Made by a program: the position numbers and the translations under genes
Source of the DNA: Omnitrophica WOR_2 bacterium RIFOXYA2_FULL_38_17
GTDB lineage: Bacteria; Omnitrophota; Gorgyraeia; Zapsychrales; Zapsychraceae
Length of the DNA stretch: 48,806 nucleotides
Assembly (NCBI GenBank): GCA_001805965.1
Contig: MHHG01000029.1
Coordinates: 4,371 to 53,176, forward strand
Direction: 5' to 3'
In this document: positions 16,339 to 24,746 of the stretch, one piece after another
How positions within the stretch are numbered: the first letter of the stretch is position 1
How the letters are laid out: each line of letters starts with the position of its first letter
The notes under the pieces: generated by a model
What the model was told of the DNA's origin: nothing
The model's database searches: none
The model's input: the letters and a program-made list of their open reading frames with translations, nothing else

Positions 16339-17415
16339 ATGAAAACAGAAATTACAGACGCACTAATATATTTTTCGAATTGCTGCAATTTAGATTGCTC
16401 TTATTGTTTCGTGCCCAAAGAGACTGAGAAAAGATTATCCTGGGAGCAAATAGAAGCCTTTTTCACCTGGTTCTTAAAACAGCCGGCACGCTTGAAACGA
16501 ATAGGCATAGCAGGAGGCGAGCCTCTTTTGGAGCTAGGGTTGATCAAAAAGACTTTTTCTTTTCTTAGGGAAAACAACCTTTACGATTACCGTAAAATTA
16601 CAATGAGCGATATCTTTACCAACGGTACTATTTTAAACAAGGAGATCCTTGATCTCTTAAGAAAGGAAAATGTTGGGCTGGGCTTCAGCCTGGACGGCAG
16701 TCAGACAAGCAATCGAAACCGTAAATTCAAGAATGGGGGGGATAGTTTCGAAGTAGTTTGGAAGAATATGCTCAAGTATAGAAATGAAATCAATCATCAA
16801 CCTTCAATTAGCATTACAATTACCCCGAACAATGCACATAGATTTTATTCAAACATAAAATTTCTCCTGGATAACGAATTCTATAAAATCAAATTTAGCC
16901 CAGCTGTTATTTCTGGTAAATGGACGGATCAACTGGTTGATATTTTTATAAGTGAATTTAAAAAAGTAATAACATACTACAAGTTCCTTGTCGAGACAAA
17001 AAAGGATATACCTCTTCGTTTTTTAGACAATCTTTTTAATCAGATAAAAAAAGAAGGTTTTTTTAACTGTAGCTTGGGAAGACAGATGGTCCTCTCATAT
17101 GACGGAAATGTTTATGCCTGTCCGCTTGCGCAATCCTTTGATCAGGAATTCAAAGACTTAGTCCATGTAGGAAATCCGCTGGAAGCAATAGATTTAGAAA
17201 AACTAGCATCATTAATAGATTGTGATTTCTTGAAAAGAAGCAGATTTAAGGACAGTTGCGCTAGCCCTTACATAAGGGATGTAGATAGAATGGCATGTTC
17301 GTTGTTTGAAAAACACGGCATTCTTGCTGACAATGATCATGTCAAAGCTATAACTAAACTATTCTTACAAATAAACAAAGAAATTACTGGCAGTTTTAAA
17401 AAGGAATATTCATGA
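16339..17415 (+). CDS. Radical SAM enzyme with short SPASM-like tail (paralogue 3 of 4)
   Basis: 358 residues, starting on the base after the preceding stop. Core motif C16-N-L-D-C20-S-Y-C23-F, A-G-G-E-P-L-L-E, T-N-G-T-I-L, S-L-D-G-S-Q-T-S-N and R-K-F-K-N-G-G-D-S-F-E-V-V-W. The tail has F-N-C-S-L-G, D-G-N-V-Y-A-C-P-L-A and M-A-C-S-L-F. It is closest in layout to 23235 and 9317. The stop overlaps the next start (ATGA), so translation is coupled to the B12-type gene at 17412. Confidence 0.85.
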   Translation: MKTEITDALIYFSNCCNLDCSYCFVPKETEKRLSWEQIEAFFTWFLKQPARLKRIGIAGGEPLLELGLIKKTFSFLRENNLYDYRKITMSDIFTNGTILNKEILDLLRKENVGLGFSLDGSQTSNRNRKFKNGGDSFEVVWKNMLKYRNEINHQPSISITITPNNAHRFYSNIKFLLDNEFYKIKFSPAVISGKWTDQLVDIFISEFKKVITYYKFLVETKKDIPLRFLDNLFNQIKKEGFFNCSLGRQMVLSYDGNVYACPLAQSFDQEFKDLVHVGNPLEAIDLEKLASLIDCDFLKRSRFKDSCASPYIRDVDRMACSLFEKHGILADNDHVKAITKLFLQINKEITGSFKKEYS

Positions 17416-19025
17416 GAATTCTTTTAGCATATATGGATGTTCACAAAGCAGACCTTTTTGGATATGATTTTTCCAGTGAGGTTTATATACACAATACAAC
17501 AGATCTTACTCTAGGACTTGCTTCTATCAAAGCATATAGCAAATTAGATCCTCACATAAAGAAAAACTGTCAATTTATCAATCGTGTTTATATAGATAGC
17601 TTTTCAATCAAGACAATAACCGAAGATATTTTATCACAGAATCCTGATCTTGTTTGCTTCAGCGTTAATGTGTGGAATTTTGAAGAGACAAAATGCATAT
17701 GGGAAAGCATAAAATATATAAATTCTAATATAAAAGTAATCTTAGGTGGCCCCATGGTACCTATTGATGTTCAATCAAGCAGGAAAATGCTTGAAGATCA
17801 TAAAGAAATAGATGCTTTGGTAAGAGGTGAGGGTGAAATAGCCTTCAGGAAATTGTTGAATTTTTATCTAAAAAAAGAGGAAATTTCTAATATCCCTAAT
17901 GTGGCATTAAGAAAGGATGATAAGATATTCACAAACGCAAAGACAGTTTCACTAACTGATTTATCAGAATTACCGTCACCGTATCTAAGTGGCGACTTGA
18001 ATATTTATGATAATGCTAATGGTTTTTTGGCTCTAGAGACATCCCGGGGATGTGTTTATGATTGTGCATATTGTAATTACCACGGTGGCGAACAACCTAA
18101 ATTCTTCAAAATTGAAAAAATTAAACAAGAGCTGGTATTTTTTAAAAGCAAGTGCTTTAATGGCACAATTTATGTAGTAGATCCTCTGCTTAATTTTGAT
18201 AAAGAGTGGTTTAAACGTGTTATAACAATTATTGGAGAGTTCGATTTTAAAGTATCAATAGAATTACGCTTAGAACTAATTGATGATGATATGATCGAGC
18301 TGCTAACAAAGATCGACAAACTTGACTTTTGTGTTGGTTTGCAAAGCATAAATCCGACAACTTTAAAAAATATAAACCGACCCACTGACATAGAGAAATG
18401 CAGAAATGTTCTTCTTAAGTTGGTAAAAGTGGTGAACAATACCGGTGTTGATTTAATCTTGGGGTTACCTGGTGATAATTATGAAACTTTTAAAAACACA
18501 ATAGACTGGGTTGTTTACTGCAAAATCCCTCGTGTCAATATTTGTGATTTGATATTAATCCCTAATTCTGGTCTGGAGAAAGCAGCGCAAAGATTCAAGC
18601 TCAAAACGAATAAAAACAAACTGGTCCTGAGTAATTATACTTTCAGTGAAGAAGATTTAGTGAAAGCTTCGCATTTTAGAGGGTCTTTTCACTTCTTGTT
18701 TACGCGATGTAATGATATCTTTAATATTAACATATGCAACTCCAAATTAAAGCCTTCAGAGGTCATTGAATTATTCGTTAAAGTAGCAAGCGATAACAAT
18801 GAAATTCCTTCTGGCAGGTTATTGACATGGAAAAACATTGATTTTTCAGATAAAACAATTTTTTCCTTTTTAAAAAGCCTTTTTAATGACAGGGTAACAA
18901 TAAAGCATTTTTTAAAACTATTCAAAAATAATTCGCGCATTTTACATAATCATGAAGATTCTTTTATAGAATCATCAAAAGTATATTTTGAAAGGACCGT
19001 TCTTGATAAACCATATTTTCAATAA
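17412..19025 (+). CDS. B12-binding-domain-type radical SAM protein (pair B, copy 1)
   Basis: 537 residues. The N-terminal domain (1-about 150) looks like the cobalamin-binding Rossmann fold, with V-C-F-S-V-N-V-W-N-F and L-G-G-P-M-V-P and an R-G-E-G-E-I-A-F turn; the usual DxHxxG is absent. The core has T-S-R-G-C214-V-Y-D-C218-A-Y-C221 and L-I-L-G-L-P-G-D-N-Y-E. The C-terminal 150 residues belong to the DUF4080-like group, from memory. It overlaps the preceding stop by four bases. The next gene is a tandem paralogue. Confidence 0.82.
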   Translation: MRILLAYMDVHKADLFGYDFSSEVYIHNTTDLTLGLASIKAYSKLDPHIKKNCQFINRVYIDSFSIKTITEDILSQNPDLVCFSVNVWNFEETKCIWESIKYINSNIKVILGGPMVPIDVQSSRKMLEDHKEIDALVRGEGEIAFRKLLNFYLKKEEISNIPNVALRKDDKIFTNAKTVSLTDLSELPSPYLSGDLNIYDNANGFLALETSRGCVYDCAYCNYHGGEQPKFFKIEKIKQELVFFKSKCFNGTIYVVDPLLNFDKEWFKRVITIIGEFDFKVSIELRLELIDDDMIELLTKIDKLDFCVGLQSINPTTLKNINRPTDIEKCRNVLLKLVKVVNNTGVDLILGLPGDNYETFKNTIDWVVYCKIPRVNICDLILIPNSGLEKAAQRFKLKTNKNKLVLSNYTFSEEDLVKASHFRGSFHFLFTRCNDIFNINICNSKLKPSEVIELFVKVASDNNEIPSGRLLTWKNIDFSDKTIFSFLKSLFNDRVTIKHFLKLFKNNSRILHNHEDSFIESSKVYFERTVLDKPYFQ

Positions 19026-19055
19026 ATCAAGTAATTTAGAATACTTTTTGAATGG

Positions 19056-20639
19056 ATGAATATGAGAATTGTTTTAGTCTATATTGATAATCATAAAAAA
19101 ATTGTTGGGCATGTTTTTTCTGATGAGTGGCTTATATGCAAGGCTGTTGATCTTCCTCTAGGCCTGGCATCAGTCAGAACTTACAGCCGTCAGGATCCTT
19201 TGATCAATAAGGAATGTCAATTCATTAATCGTATCTATATAGACACTTTATCAAATGAGGCAATAGCCGATGATATTTTATCCCAAGATCCTGATATCGT
19301 AGGCTTTAGCTGTAACTTATGGAACTTTGAGAAAACAAAATCTGTATCGAGTTTTGTAAAAGGCAAAAACTCAAATATTAAAATAGTATTTGGCGGGCCA
19401 ATGGTGCCGGATGATGTTGAATCAAACAAGCTGATGCTTGATTCAAATTCTCACATTGATGTACTGATCAGAGGGGAGGGAGAGCTAGCATTCAAGCAGC
19501 TGCTCAAATACTATTTAAATAAGGAAACGATCTCAAATATTCCTAATACCGCCTTAAGAGAAGGGAACAAGGTTTTTGTATCTGAAATAAGATCATCTTT
19601 AAAAGATCTATCAGAATTACCTTCTCCATATTTGACAGGTGATGTTATGGTTCAGGATGACGCGACAGGACTAGTCGCCCTTGAAACATCACGTGGCTGC
19701 ATTTTTGATTGTGCATATTGTCGCTATCACGGTGGGGAACGCCCACGGTTTTTCAATATTGAAAGACTAAAAGAGGAAATTGAATACTTAAGAAGCAAAA
19801 ATTTCAAAGGCACTGTTTTTTTGACTGATGCCCTGCTTAATGCCGACCCAAAATGGGCCAAAAACGTTCTCAGGGTTTTAGAAGGAATTGATTTTAAGAT
19901 CTGTATCGATGTTCGTCCGGAGCTTATTGACGATGAGATGATCAATTTGTTCACAAAAATACCCGGATTAGCCTTTAGCGTTGGCTTACAGAGCATTAAT
20001 CCAGAGGCATTAAAAAATATAAATCGTCCGACCAATATTAAAAAATGCAGGGAAGCAATTATTAAATTGGGCAAAAGCGGGGTCAATACGGGCATCGATC
20101 TGATCCTGGGATTACCAGGAGACAATTACGAAAAGTTTAAGAAAACTTTAGACTGGGTTGTTTACTGTAAAGCAGATCAGGTTGATATCAACGACTTGAT
20201 CATAATCCCTAATTCTAATTTGGAAAATTCAGTCAAGAAATTCGAGATCAAAACAAACAAAGACAATATGGTCCTTAGCAACTACTCCTTTACCGAAGAA
20301 GATATGGTAAAAGCATCACATTTTAAGATATGCTTTCAATTCCTTCATGGTTTCTATCAGAAATTATTCTTTAAATTAGTGTTTAAATTCAGGTTTAAAC
20401 CTTCGGATATTATTGAAATTTTCATAAGAGAAGCAAATAAGAGGGGTGAAATACCTGCTGGACGGCTGCTTGACCTCACCGGCATTTATTTCTCTGACAA
20501 AACGATCCTTTCTTTTTTAAAATGTCTCTTTGATGACAGGATAACAGTAAAACATTTTCTTAAACTCTTCACAGAACAATCTGAACGGCTAAAAGAGAAT
20601 GTAAATTACAGATTAGAATTTATTAAGACAAGCGAATAA
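19056..20639 (+). CDS. B12-binding-domain-type radical SAM protein (pair B, copy 2)
   Basis: 527 residues, colinear with 17412-19025 over nearly the whole length (for example P-S-P-Y-L-x-G-D, A-L-E-T-S-R-G-C, I-L-G-L-P-G-D-N-Y-E, I-P-N-S, F-S-F-L-K). Core cysteines are C215, C219 and C222. It arose by tandem duplication and has diverged throughout, so both copies are probably maintained for different steps. A 30-base gap separates the two. It carries no visible DxHxxG motif. Confidence 0.82.
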   Translation: MNMRIVLVYIDNHKKIVGHVFSDEWLICKAVDLPLGLASVRTYSRQDPLINKECQFINRIYIDTLSNEAIADDILSQDPDIVGFSCNLWNFEKTKSVSSFVKGKNSNIKIVFGGPMVPDDVESNKLMLDSNSHIDVLIRGEGELAFKQLLKYYLNKETISNIPNTALREGNKVFVSEIRSSLKDLSELPSPYLTGDVMVQDDATGLVALETSRGCIFDCAYCRYHGGERPRFFNIERLKEEIEYLRSKNFKGTVFLTDALLNADPKWAKNVLRVLEGIDFKICIDVRPELIDDEMINLFTKIPGLAFSVGLQSINPEALKNINRPTNIKKCREAIIKLGKSGVNTGIDLILGLPGDNYEKFKKTLDWVVYCKADQVDINDLIIIPNSNLENSVKKFEIKTNKDNMVLSNYSFTEEDMVKASHFKICFQFLHGFYQKLFFKLVFKFRFKPSDIIEIFIREANKRGEIPAGRLLDLTGIYFSDKTILSFLKCLFDDRITVKHFLKLFTEQSERLKENVNYRLEFIKTSE

Positions 20640-20665
20640 AACGCTACAAAGGAAACATAAAATAG

Positions 20666-21511
20666 ATGGATAACTGCACAAGCATATTTTATTCAAAAGC
20701 TTACGCCCGATTTATAGAAGAAAGCGAAAATGTTAAAGTCAAATTCTTTAAGTTTAGTGAAGGCAATAACCATGCTTGTTTCCCTTGCATATTGAAAAAT
20801 GGAATACTGTCCAGCCTTAGATATGGAGGGATGTACACAAACTGTAATAATGTAAGCTTTGCTGAGAGCGCAAATAGGTCGTTCAAAATATATTGCGAAA
20901 AAAACAACATAAAAACAGTTAAGATCAGGGAAAATCCATTCATTCAAACAATAAAAATAGGGAAAGCAATTAAAAAGGAACCTTTTGTTTGTATTGATTT
21001 AACAAAAAACGAGCTTGAATTAAATAAAGCGATTTCAAAAAAACACGCTAAAAACATTCAAAATGCTGTAAATCAGGAACTTACTTTTTCAGAAATTAAG
21101 GACTTAAAATACTTAAAGGTCTTTTATAGGTTTTATAAAGATATGCTTATAAAAAAAAGTGCTGTGCCCAAAAGATTCACATATTTTTCAAATTTATTTC
21201 TATATTTAAAGAAAAACATACAATTAGTATGCGTCAAAGATAATGGTGTTATTCTTGCCGTTTCTATTATTCTCAGATCTGATACTGCTGTCTTTATGCT
21301 ATATGGAGGAATGAGCGAGACCGGATATAAAAAGCACGCAAAACATTTTATGATTCACAACCTTATCCTTGAGTATAAGAAAAGGGGATACAAACAGCTT
21401 GTGCTTGGAACAGGGATTAAGGGAAAAGATTCCGTTTACCGCTTTAAGAGAGGATTCACAGATAAAGACAGCTATATCTATACTTATCAAGATCGGTTAC
21501 TCAGAAAATGA
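20666..21511 (+). CDS. FemAB/GNAT-like acyltransferase
   Basis: 281 residues. The layout is that of the FemAB-related/GNAT_6 group: an N-terminal half with L-S-S-L-R-Y-G-G-M-Y and R-E-N-P-F, a central S-K-K-H-A-K-N-I-x-N-A-V, and a C-terminal half with M-L-Y-G-G-M, K-H-F-M-I-H-N and K-R-G-F-T-D-K. FemAB enzymes add amino acids from aminoacyl-tRNA to peptidoglycan peptides, and relatives occur in exopolysaccharide loci. Here it could add an amino acid or acyl group to the cluster product. An AAAGGA lies upstream of ATG 20666. Its stop overlaps the next start (ATGA). Confidence 0.65.
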   Translation: MDNCTSIFYSKAYARFIEESENVKVKFFKFSEGNNHACFPCILKNGILSSLRYGGMYTNCNNVSFAESANRSFKIYCEKNNIKTVKIRENPFIQTIKIGKAIKKEPFVCIDLTKNELELNKAISKKHAKNIQNAVNQELTFSEIKDLKYLKVFYRFYKDMLIKKSAVPKRFTYFSNLFLYLKKNIQLVCVKDNGVILAVSIILRSDTAVFMLYGGMSETGYKKHAKHFMIHNLILEYKKRGYKQLVLGTGIKGKDSVYRFKRGFTDKDSYIYTYQDRLLRK

Positions 21512-22452
21512 AAATACTCGCCCCACTTAGTTCTCTTGATGAATTACAAGAACTGCTTCCTCTTGGTGCTGATGAGTTTTATTTTGGCATATCAGAAGTA
21601 AAACATCTAACGGAACTTGATTCTTTGAATTTTCGCCCTTATAATCAGGCAAATTTTAAAAGCATTAAAGATGCAAAAGAAGCGTCCAGAATTATCCATC
21701 ACTCTAAATTAAAATGTTATCTTACATTAAACGATGATATTTGTTCCAATAATATTTTTAATGACGCGTTAAATTTGCTGGAAGAATTTTCTTGTGAGAT
21801 TGATGGAATAATTGTTACAAACATTGCCTTGATAGAAGAGATTAAAGACAGATTCCCTGACATTGACATTATAACCAGCACCCGTTGCCACTCATTTAAT
21901 TCCTGGAATATAAAATTTTATATAGATATCGGTGCTAATAGGTTCACATTGCCGCATCATTTGCACTTTGAAGACATGATTAAAATTTTAGATCAGTTTC
22001 CCGATACTAAATTCGATATTTTCGTAAAAAATGAAGGGTGCCTTTATATAAATGGAATCTGCTCTTATTTCCATAATTTAGGCAGCCCGTCAATTAACTT
22101 AGAAAAGATTTCGTTCTGCAAACTTATGAAAGAATACGGACAGTTTTACTTAAAAGACAAAAATAAAATTCCCACAGATATTTTAGCAAGTAATGTTGCA
22201 AAAAAGCATAATTACTCTAAATGTTATGAATGTAAAATTTGCTGGATGCATCGTTTGTTGCAGTTCAAAGACAGAATTATTGTTAAAATAACTGGACGTG
22301 GTCACCCCATAGAGAACAAAATAAGAGATCTGGTCTTCATTAAACGCTCTCTTGTTCAATTAGAAAAGGCAGATGCCGACATGGAAAATATAGTTTCTTT
22401 ACATAAAGAAATCTACCATTGCGAATGTCTTTCCAGGTGTGAGATTACCTAA
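21508..22452 (+). CDS. U32 family protein, UbiU-like partner
   Basis: 314 residues. The start K-I-L-A-P-L-S-S-L-D-E-L-Q-E-L and G-A-D-E-F-Y-F-G are hallmarks of the U32 peptidase fold. Cysteines lie in G-C-L-Y-I-N-G-I-C, S-F-C-K and K-C-Y-E-C-K-I-C, able to hold a 4Fe-4S cluster as in UbiU, RlhA and TrhP. UbiU/UbiV-type members perform oxygen-independent hydroxylation, so a hydroxylation step on the product is an inference. It is coupled to the FemAB-like gene upstream by ATGA and to the smaller U32-like gene downstream by TAATG. Confidence 0.75.
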   Translation: MKILAPLSSLDELQELLPLGADEFYFGISEVKHLTELDSLNFRPYNQANFKSIKDAKEASRIIHHSKLKCYLTLNDDICSNNIFNDALNLLEEFSCEIDGIIVTNIALIEEIKDRFPDIDIITSTRCHSFNSWNIKFYIDIGANRFTLPHHLHFEDMIKILDQFPDTKFDIFVKNEGCLYINGICSYFHNLGSPSINLEKISFCKLMKEYGQFYLKDKNKIPTDILASNVAKKHNYSKCYECKICWMHRLLQFKDRIIVKITGRGHPIENKIRDLVFIKRSLVQLEKADADMENIVSLHKEIYHCECLSRCEIT

Positions 22453-23225
22453 TGATAGAACATGCTATTTATATTTCCAGCATTAACGATTTAAAATTAT
22501 TGACTCATAAATACAAAAGGATATATTTCGGTGCAGAATTCTGCAGCAATCTTTTACCTTCAATAAAAGACATAAAAGATGTGCTAAATATTTGCAATGA
22601 TAAAAAACTGGTATTTACTTTAGTCCTACCCTGGTGCCATGAAAATAATATCGATCCTGTTAAAAGAATCCTTAAATTCTTACCCCCAAAAACTGAAGTG
22701 GTATATAATGACTGGGGCATATGGAAAATTATGGAGGAGGACTTTAAACATAAAGCATTTAAATATGTATTGGGTAGAATTCTTAGCGATACGAAAAATG
22801 ACCCTAGGGCTTTACAGTTGTCAGATAAAAAGAGTATAGATTTTTCAAAACAATGCGCATTGAACAATGATTATTTTCAGAAAAGCATTATTGAAAAAGG
22901 GATCAATCAAGCGGAATTGAGCAATACGTTCCAGGGATATAATTTTAGCTTACAAAATAATATTTCTACAACCATATATTATCCATATGTTTTTTCTTCA
23001 GTAACTACATTTTGCCTATTTAAGAAGGATATAACTATTGAATACTGCGGACAAACCTGCATAAATAAATATATTTTATGCAAATTGCCTAAAAAAGAAT
23101 TAAAAACACCCATGTTTATTCGCGGTAATTACGAATTTTATAAAAACAGCAATCTACCATCAGCAACAAATTTATCAAAATGGAACACTAACAGAATCGT
23201 ATTTATGCCAAAATTAACTTATTAA
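22452..23225 (+). CDS. Small U32-like protein, UbiV-like partner
   Basis: 257 residues. The opening R-I-Y-F-G-A-E-F-C resembles the UbiV-type start (Y-x-G-x-x-x-C). The second half has Y-P-Y-V-F-S-S-V-T-T-F-C, E-Y-C-G-Q-T-C and I-L-C-K, the probable cluster-binding cysteines, and M-F-I-R-G-N-Y-E-F-Y. It is shorter than its neighbour, as UbiV is shorter than UbiU, and the two start codons are coupled (TAATG). A heterodimer is therefore likely. The product of the pair could be a hydroxylase, or the pair may modify RNA as other U32 proteins do. Confidence 0.65.
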   Translation: MIEHAIYISSINDLKLLTHKYKRIYFGAEFCSNLLPSIKDIKDVLNICNDKKLVFTLVLPWCHENNIDPVKRILKFLPPKTEVVYNDWGIWKIMEEDFKHKAFKYVLGRILSDTKNDPRALQLSDKKSIDFSKQCALNNDYFQKSIIEKGINQAELSNTFQGYNFSLQNNISTTIYYPYVFSSVTTFCLFKKDITIEYCGQTCINKYILCKLPKKELKTPMFIRGNYEFYKNSNLPSATNLSKWNTNRIVFMPKLTY

Positions 23226-23234
23226 AACCTTAAA

Positions 23235-24305
23235 ATGAAAACAATAGAACTTTATAAAGCCCAAATTTTTCTTTCTAACAGGTGTAATTTAGCATGCGCC
23301 TATTGTTATTTTAAAGAGCAGAAACAGGTTTCACAAAAATTGAATTTTAATCAAATCAAGGATTTCATAATTTGGTTCATAAATTTTCCAGGAGAATATA
23401 AAGAAGTAGAACTAATAGGGGGAGAGCCTCTTTTAGAATTTGAATTGGCAAAAAGAACAATTGAATTTTTAAGACATGACCCTGTCGTAAGCCCCCGTAA
23501 AGTCTTTATTTCCGATATTACTACAAATGGCACTATTATCACTAATGAAATAATCTGTTTTTTAAAAAAAGAGAACCTGAAGTTAAATTTCAGTTTGGAC
23601 GGAGATTTGAAATCCAACTTAAATCGAAAGTTTAAAGATAACACAGACTCGTTCTCTGTAGTTTGGAAAAACATATTTTTCTATAAAGAAAATTATACTG
23701 AACCAACGATATTTATGACTATCTCACCAAACAATGCTAAAGGTTTTTATAAAAACATACGATTTCTTATTGATAGTGGTTTTCAGAACATAAGCATTGC
23801 ACCAGAAATGCTTTCAACTCAATGGCCTAAAGATACAATTAATGTTTTTCTTAAGGAATATCGAAAGTTCTTGAAATATTACTTATTGTTAAAAAAGCCC
23901 GCTGGCATTTCTATACCTTTTTCTAAACAACCAAAAATGGATGATAGAATTACTTCATTTTTTTGCCCCGATCACTTGGGAGACCAGGCAGTTCTCCATT
24001 TTGATGGCAATATTTACGGATGTCCTCTTGCCCCATGCTTTAAGGATCAATTCAAACAATTCTGCTTCTTGGGTGAAAATCCCAGAACAATAGATTGTAA
24101 AAAGTTTCAGCCAATGCGTGATTATAATCTCTTAAAAGAATTAGGATTAAAAACCAACTATAAACATACTTTTATAAACCAACTAGCAAGAATGATGTGT
24201 CTGTGCTTCAATAAAGATGGAAATTTGATACCTATTGATGACCTTAAGAATTTTATAAATCTTATATTGCAGATGCATCAGGAAGCTAGAAATATCGGAA
24301 TATAA
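23235..24305 (+). CDS. Radical SAM enzyme with short SPASM-like tail (paralogue 4 of 4)
   Basis: 356 residues. C17-N-L-A-C21-A-Y-C24 motif, I-G-G-E-P-L-L-E, T-N-G-T-I-I, S-L-D-G-D and R-K-F-K-D-N-T-D-S-F-S-V-V-W align with the genes at 9317, 12138 and 16339. The tail has F-F-C-P-D-H, D-G-N-I-Y-G-C-P-L-A-P-C and M-M-C-L-C-F. It is the last member of the first half of the cluster, directly after the U32 pair and before the polyamine genes. No strong ribosome site is seen. Confidence 0.85.
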   Translation: MKTIELYKAQIFLSNRCNLACAYCYFKEQKQVSQKLNFNQIKDFIIWFINFPGEYKEVELIGGEPLLEFELAKRTIEFLRHDPVVSPRKVFISDITTNGTIITNEIICFLKKENLKLNFSLDGDLKSNLNRKFKDNTDSFSVVWKNIFFYKENYTEPTIFMTISPNNAKGFYKNIRFLIDSGFQNISIAPEMLSTQWPKDTINVFLKEYRKFLKYYLLLKKPAGISIPFSKQPKMDDRITSFFCPDHLGDQAVLHFDGNIYGCPLAPCFKDQFKQFCFLGENPRTIDCKKFQPMRDYNLLKELGLKTNYKHTFINQLARMMCLCFNKDGNLIPIDDLKNFINLILQMHQEARNIGI

Positions 24306-24359
24306 ACCCTTTATATATAAATTTAAAACAAACTGATCATTGAGTTTAAAAGGTTTTCT

Positions 24360-24746
24360 ATGAAGAAAAAGGAATACTGCGAAACTAAAAACCAGATTAA
24401 ATTTGTCGGCATTCATCTTATTGTTGAGTTGTGGGAGGGGAGTGGCTTGACTTCTATTCCTAAAATAGAAAAAATAATGCAGGACTGTGTTAAGTCTTGC
24501 GGAGCAACCCTTCTTAAGATCGATCTTCATAAATTTTCTCCTTCCGGAGGAATAACAGGCGTTGCAATTCTCCAGGAATCACACATAAGTATTCATACCT
24601 GGCCGGAATACCGATATGCCGCTTTTGACATATTTCTCTGCGGGAATCTTGATCCTTTCCAGGCCGTTGCAGTACTAAAAAAAGGATTTAAAACCAATCA
24701 CATTCAAATATCGGAATTTAAAAGAGGAGTCTTGCCAAATGCGTAA
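24360..24746 (+). CDS. speD: S-adenosylmethionine decarboxylase proenzyme
   Basis: 128 residues, the class 1B size. The self-cleavage site is E73-S74 in Q-E-S-H-I-S-I-H-T-W-P-E, which would give the pyruvoyl group at S74. C94 in D-I-F-L-C-G is the proton donor, 20 residues later as in Thermotoga SpeD. It makes decarboxylated SAM, the aminopropyl donor for SpeE, which follows with an 8-base overlap. No ornithine or arginine decarboxylase is in the window, so putrescine would come from elsewhere. Embedding in a cluster rich in SAM enzymes suggests a dedicated use of spermidine or of the aminopropyl group. Confidence 0.93.
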   Translation: MKKKEYCETKNQIKFVGIHLIVELWEGSGLTSIPKIEKIMQDCVKSCGATLLKIDLHKFSPSGGITGVAILQESHISIHTWPEYRYAAFDIFLCGNLDPFQAVAVLKKGFKTNHIQISEFKRGVLPNA

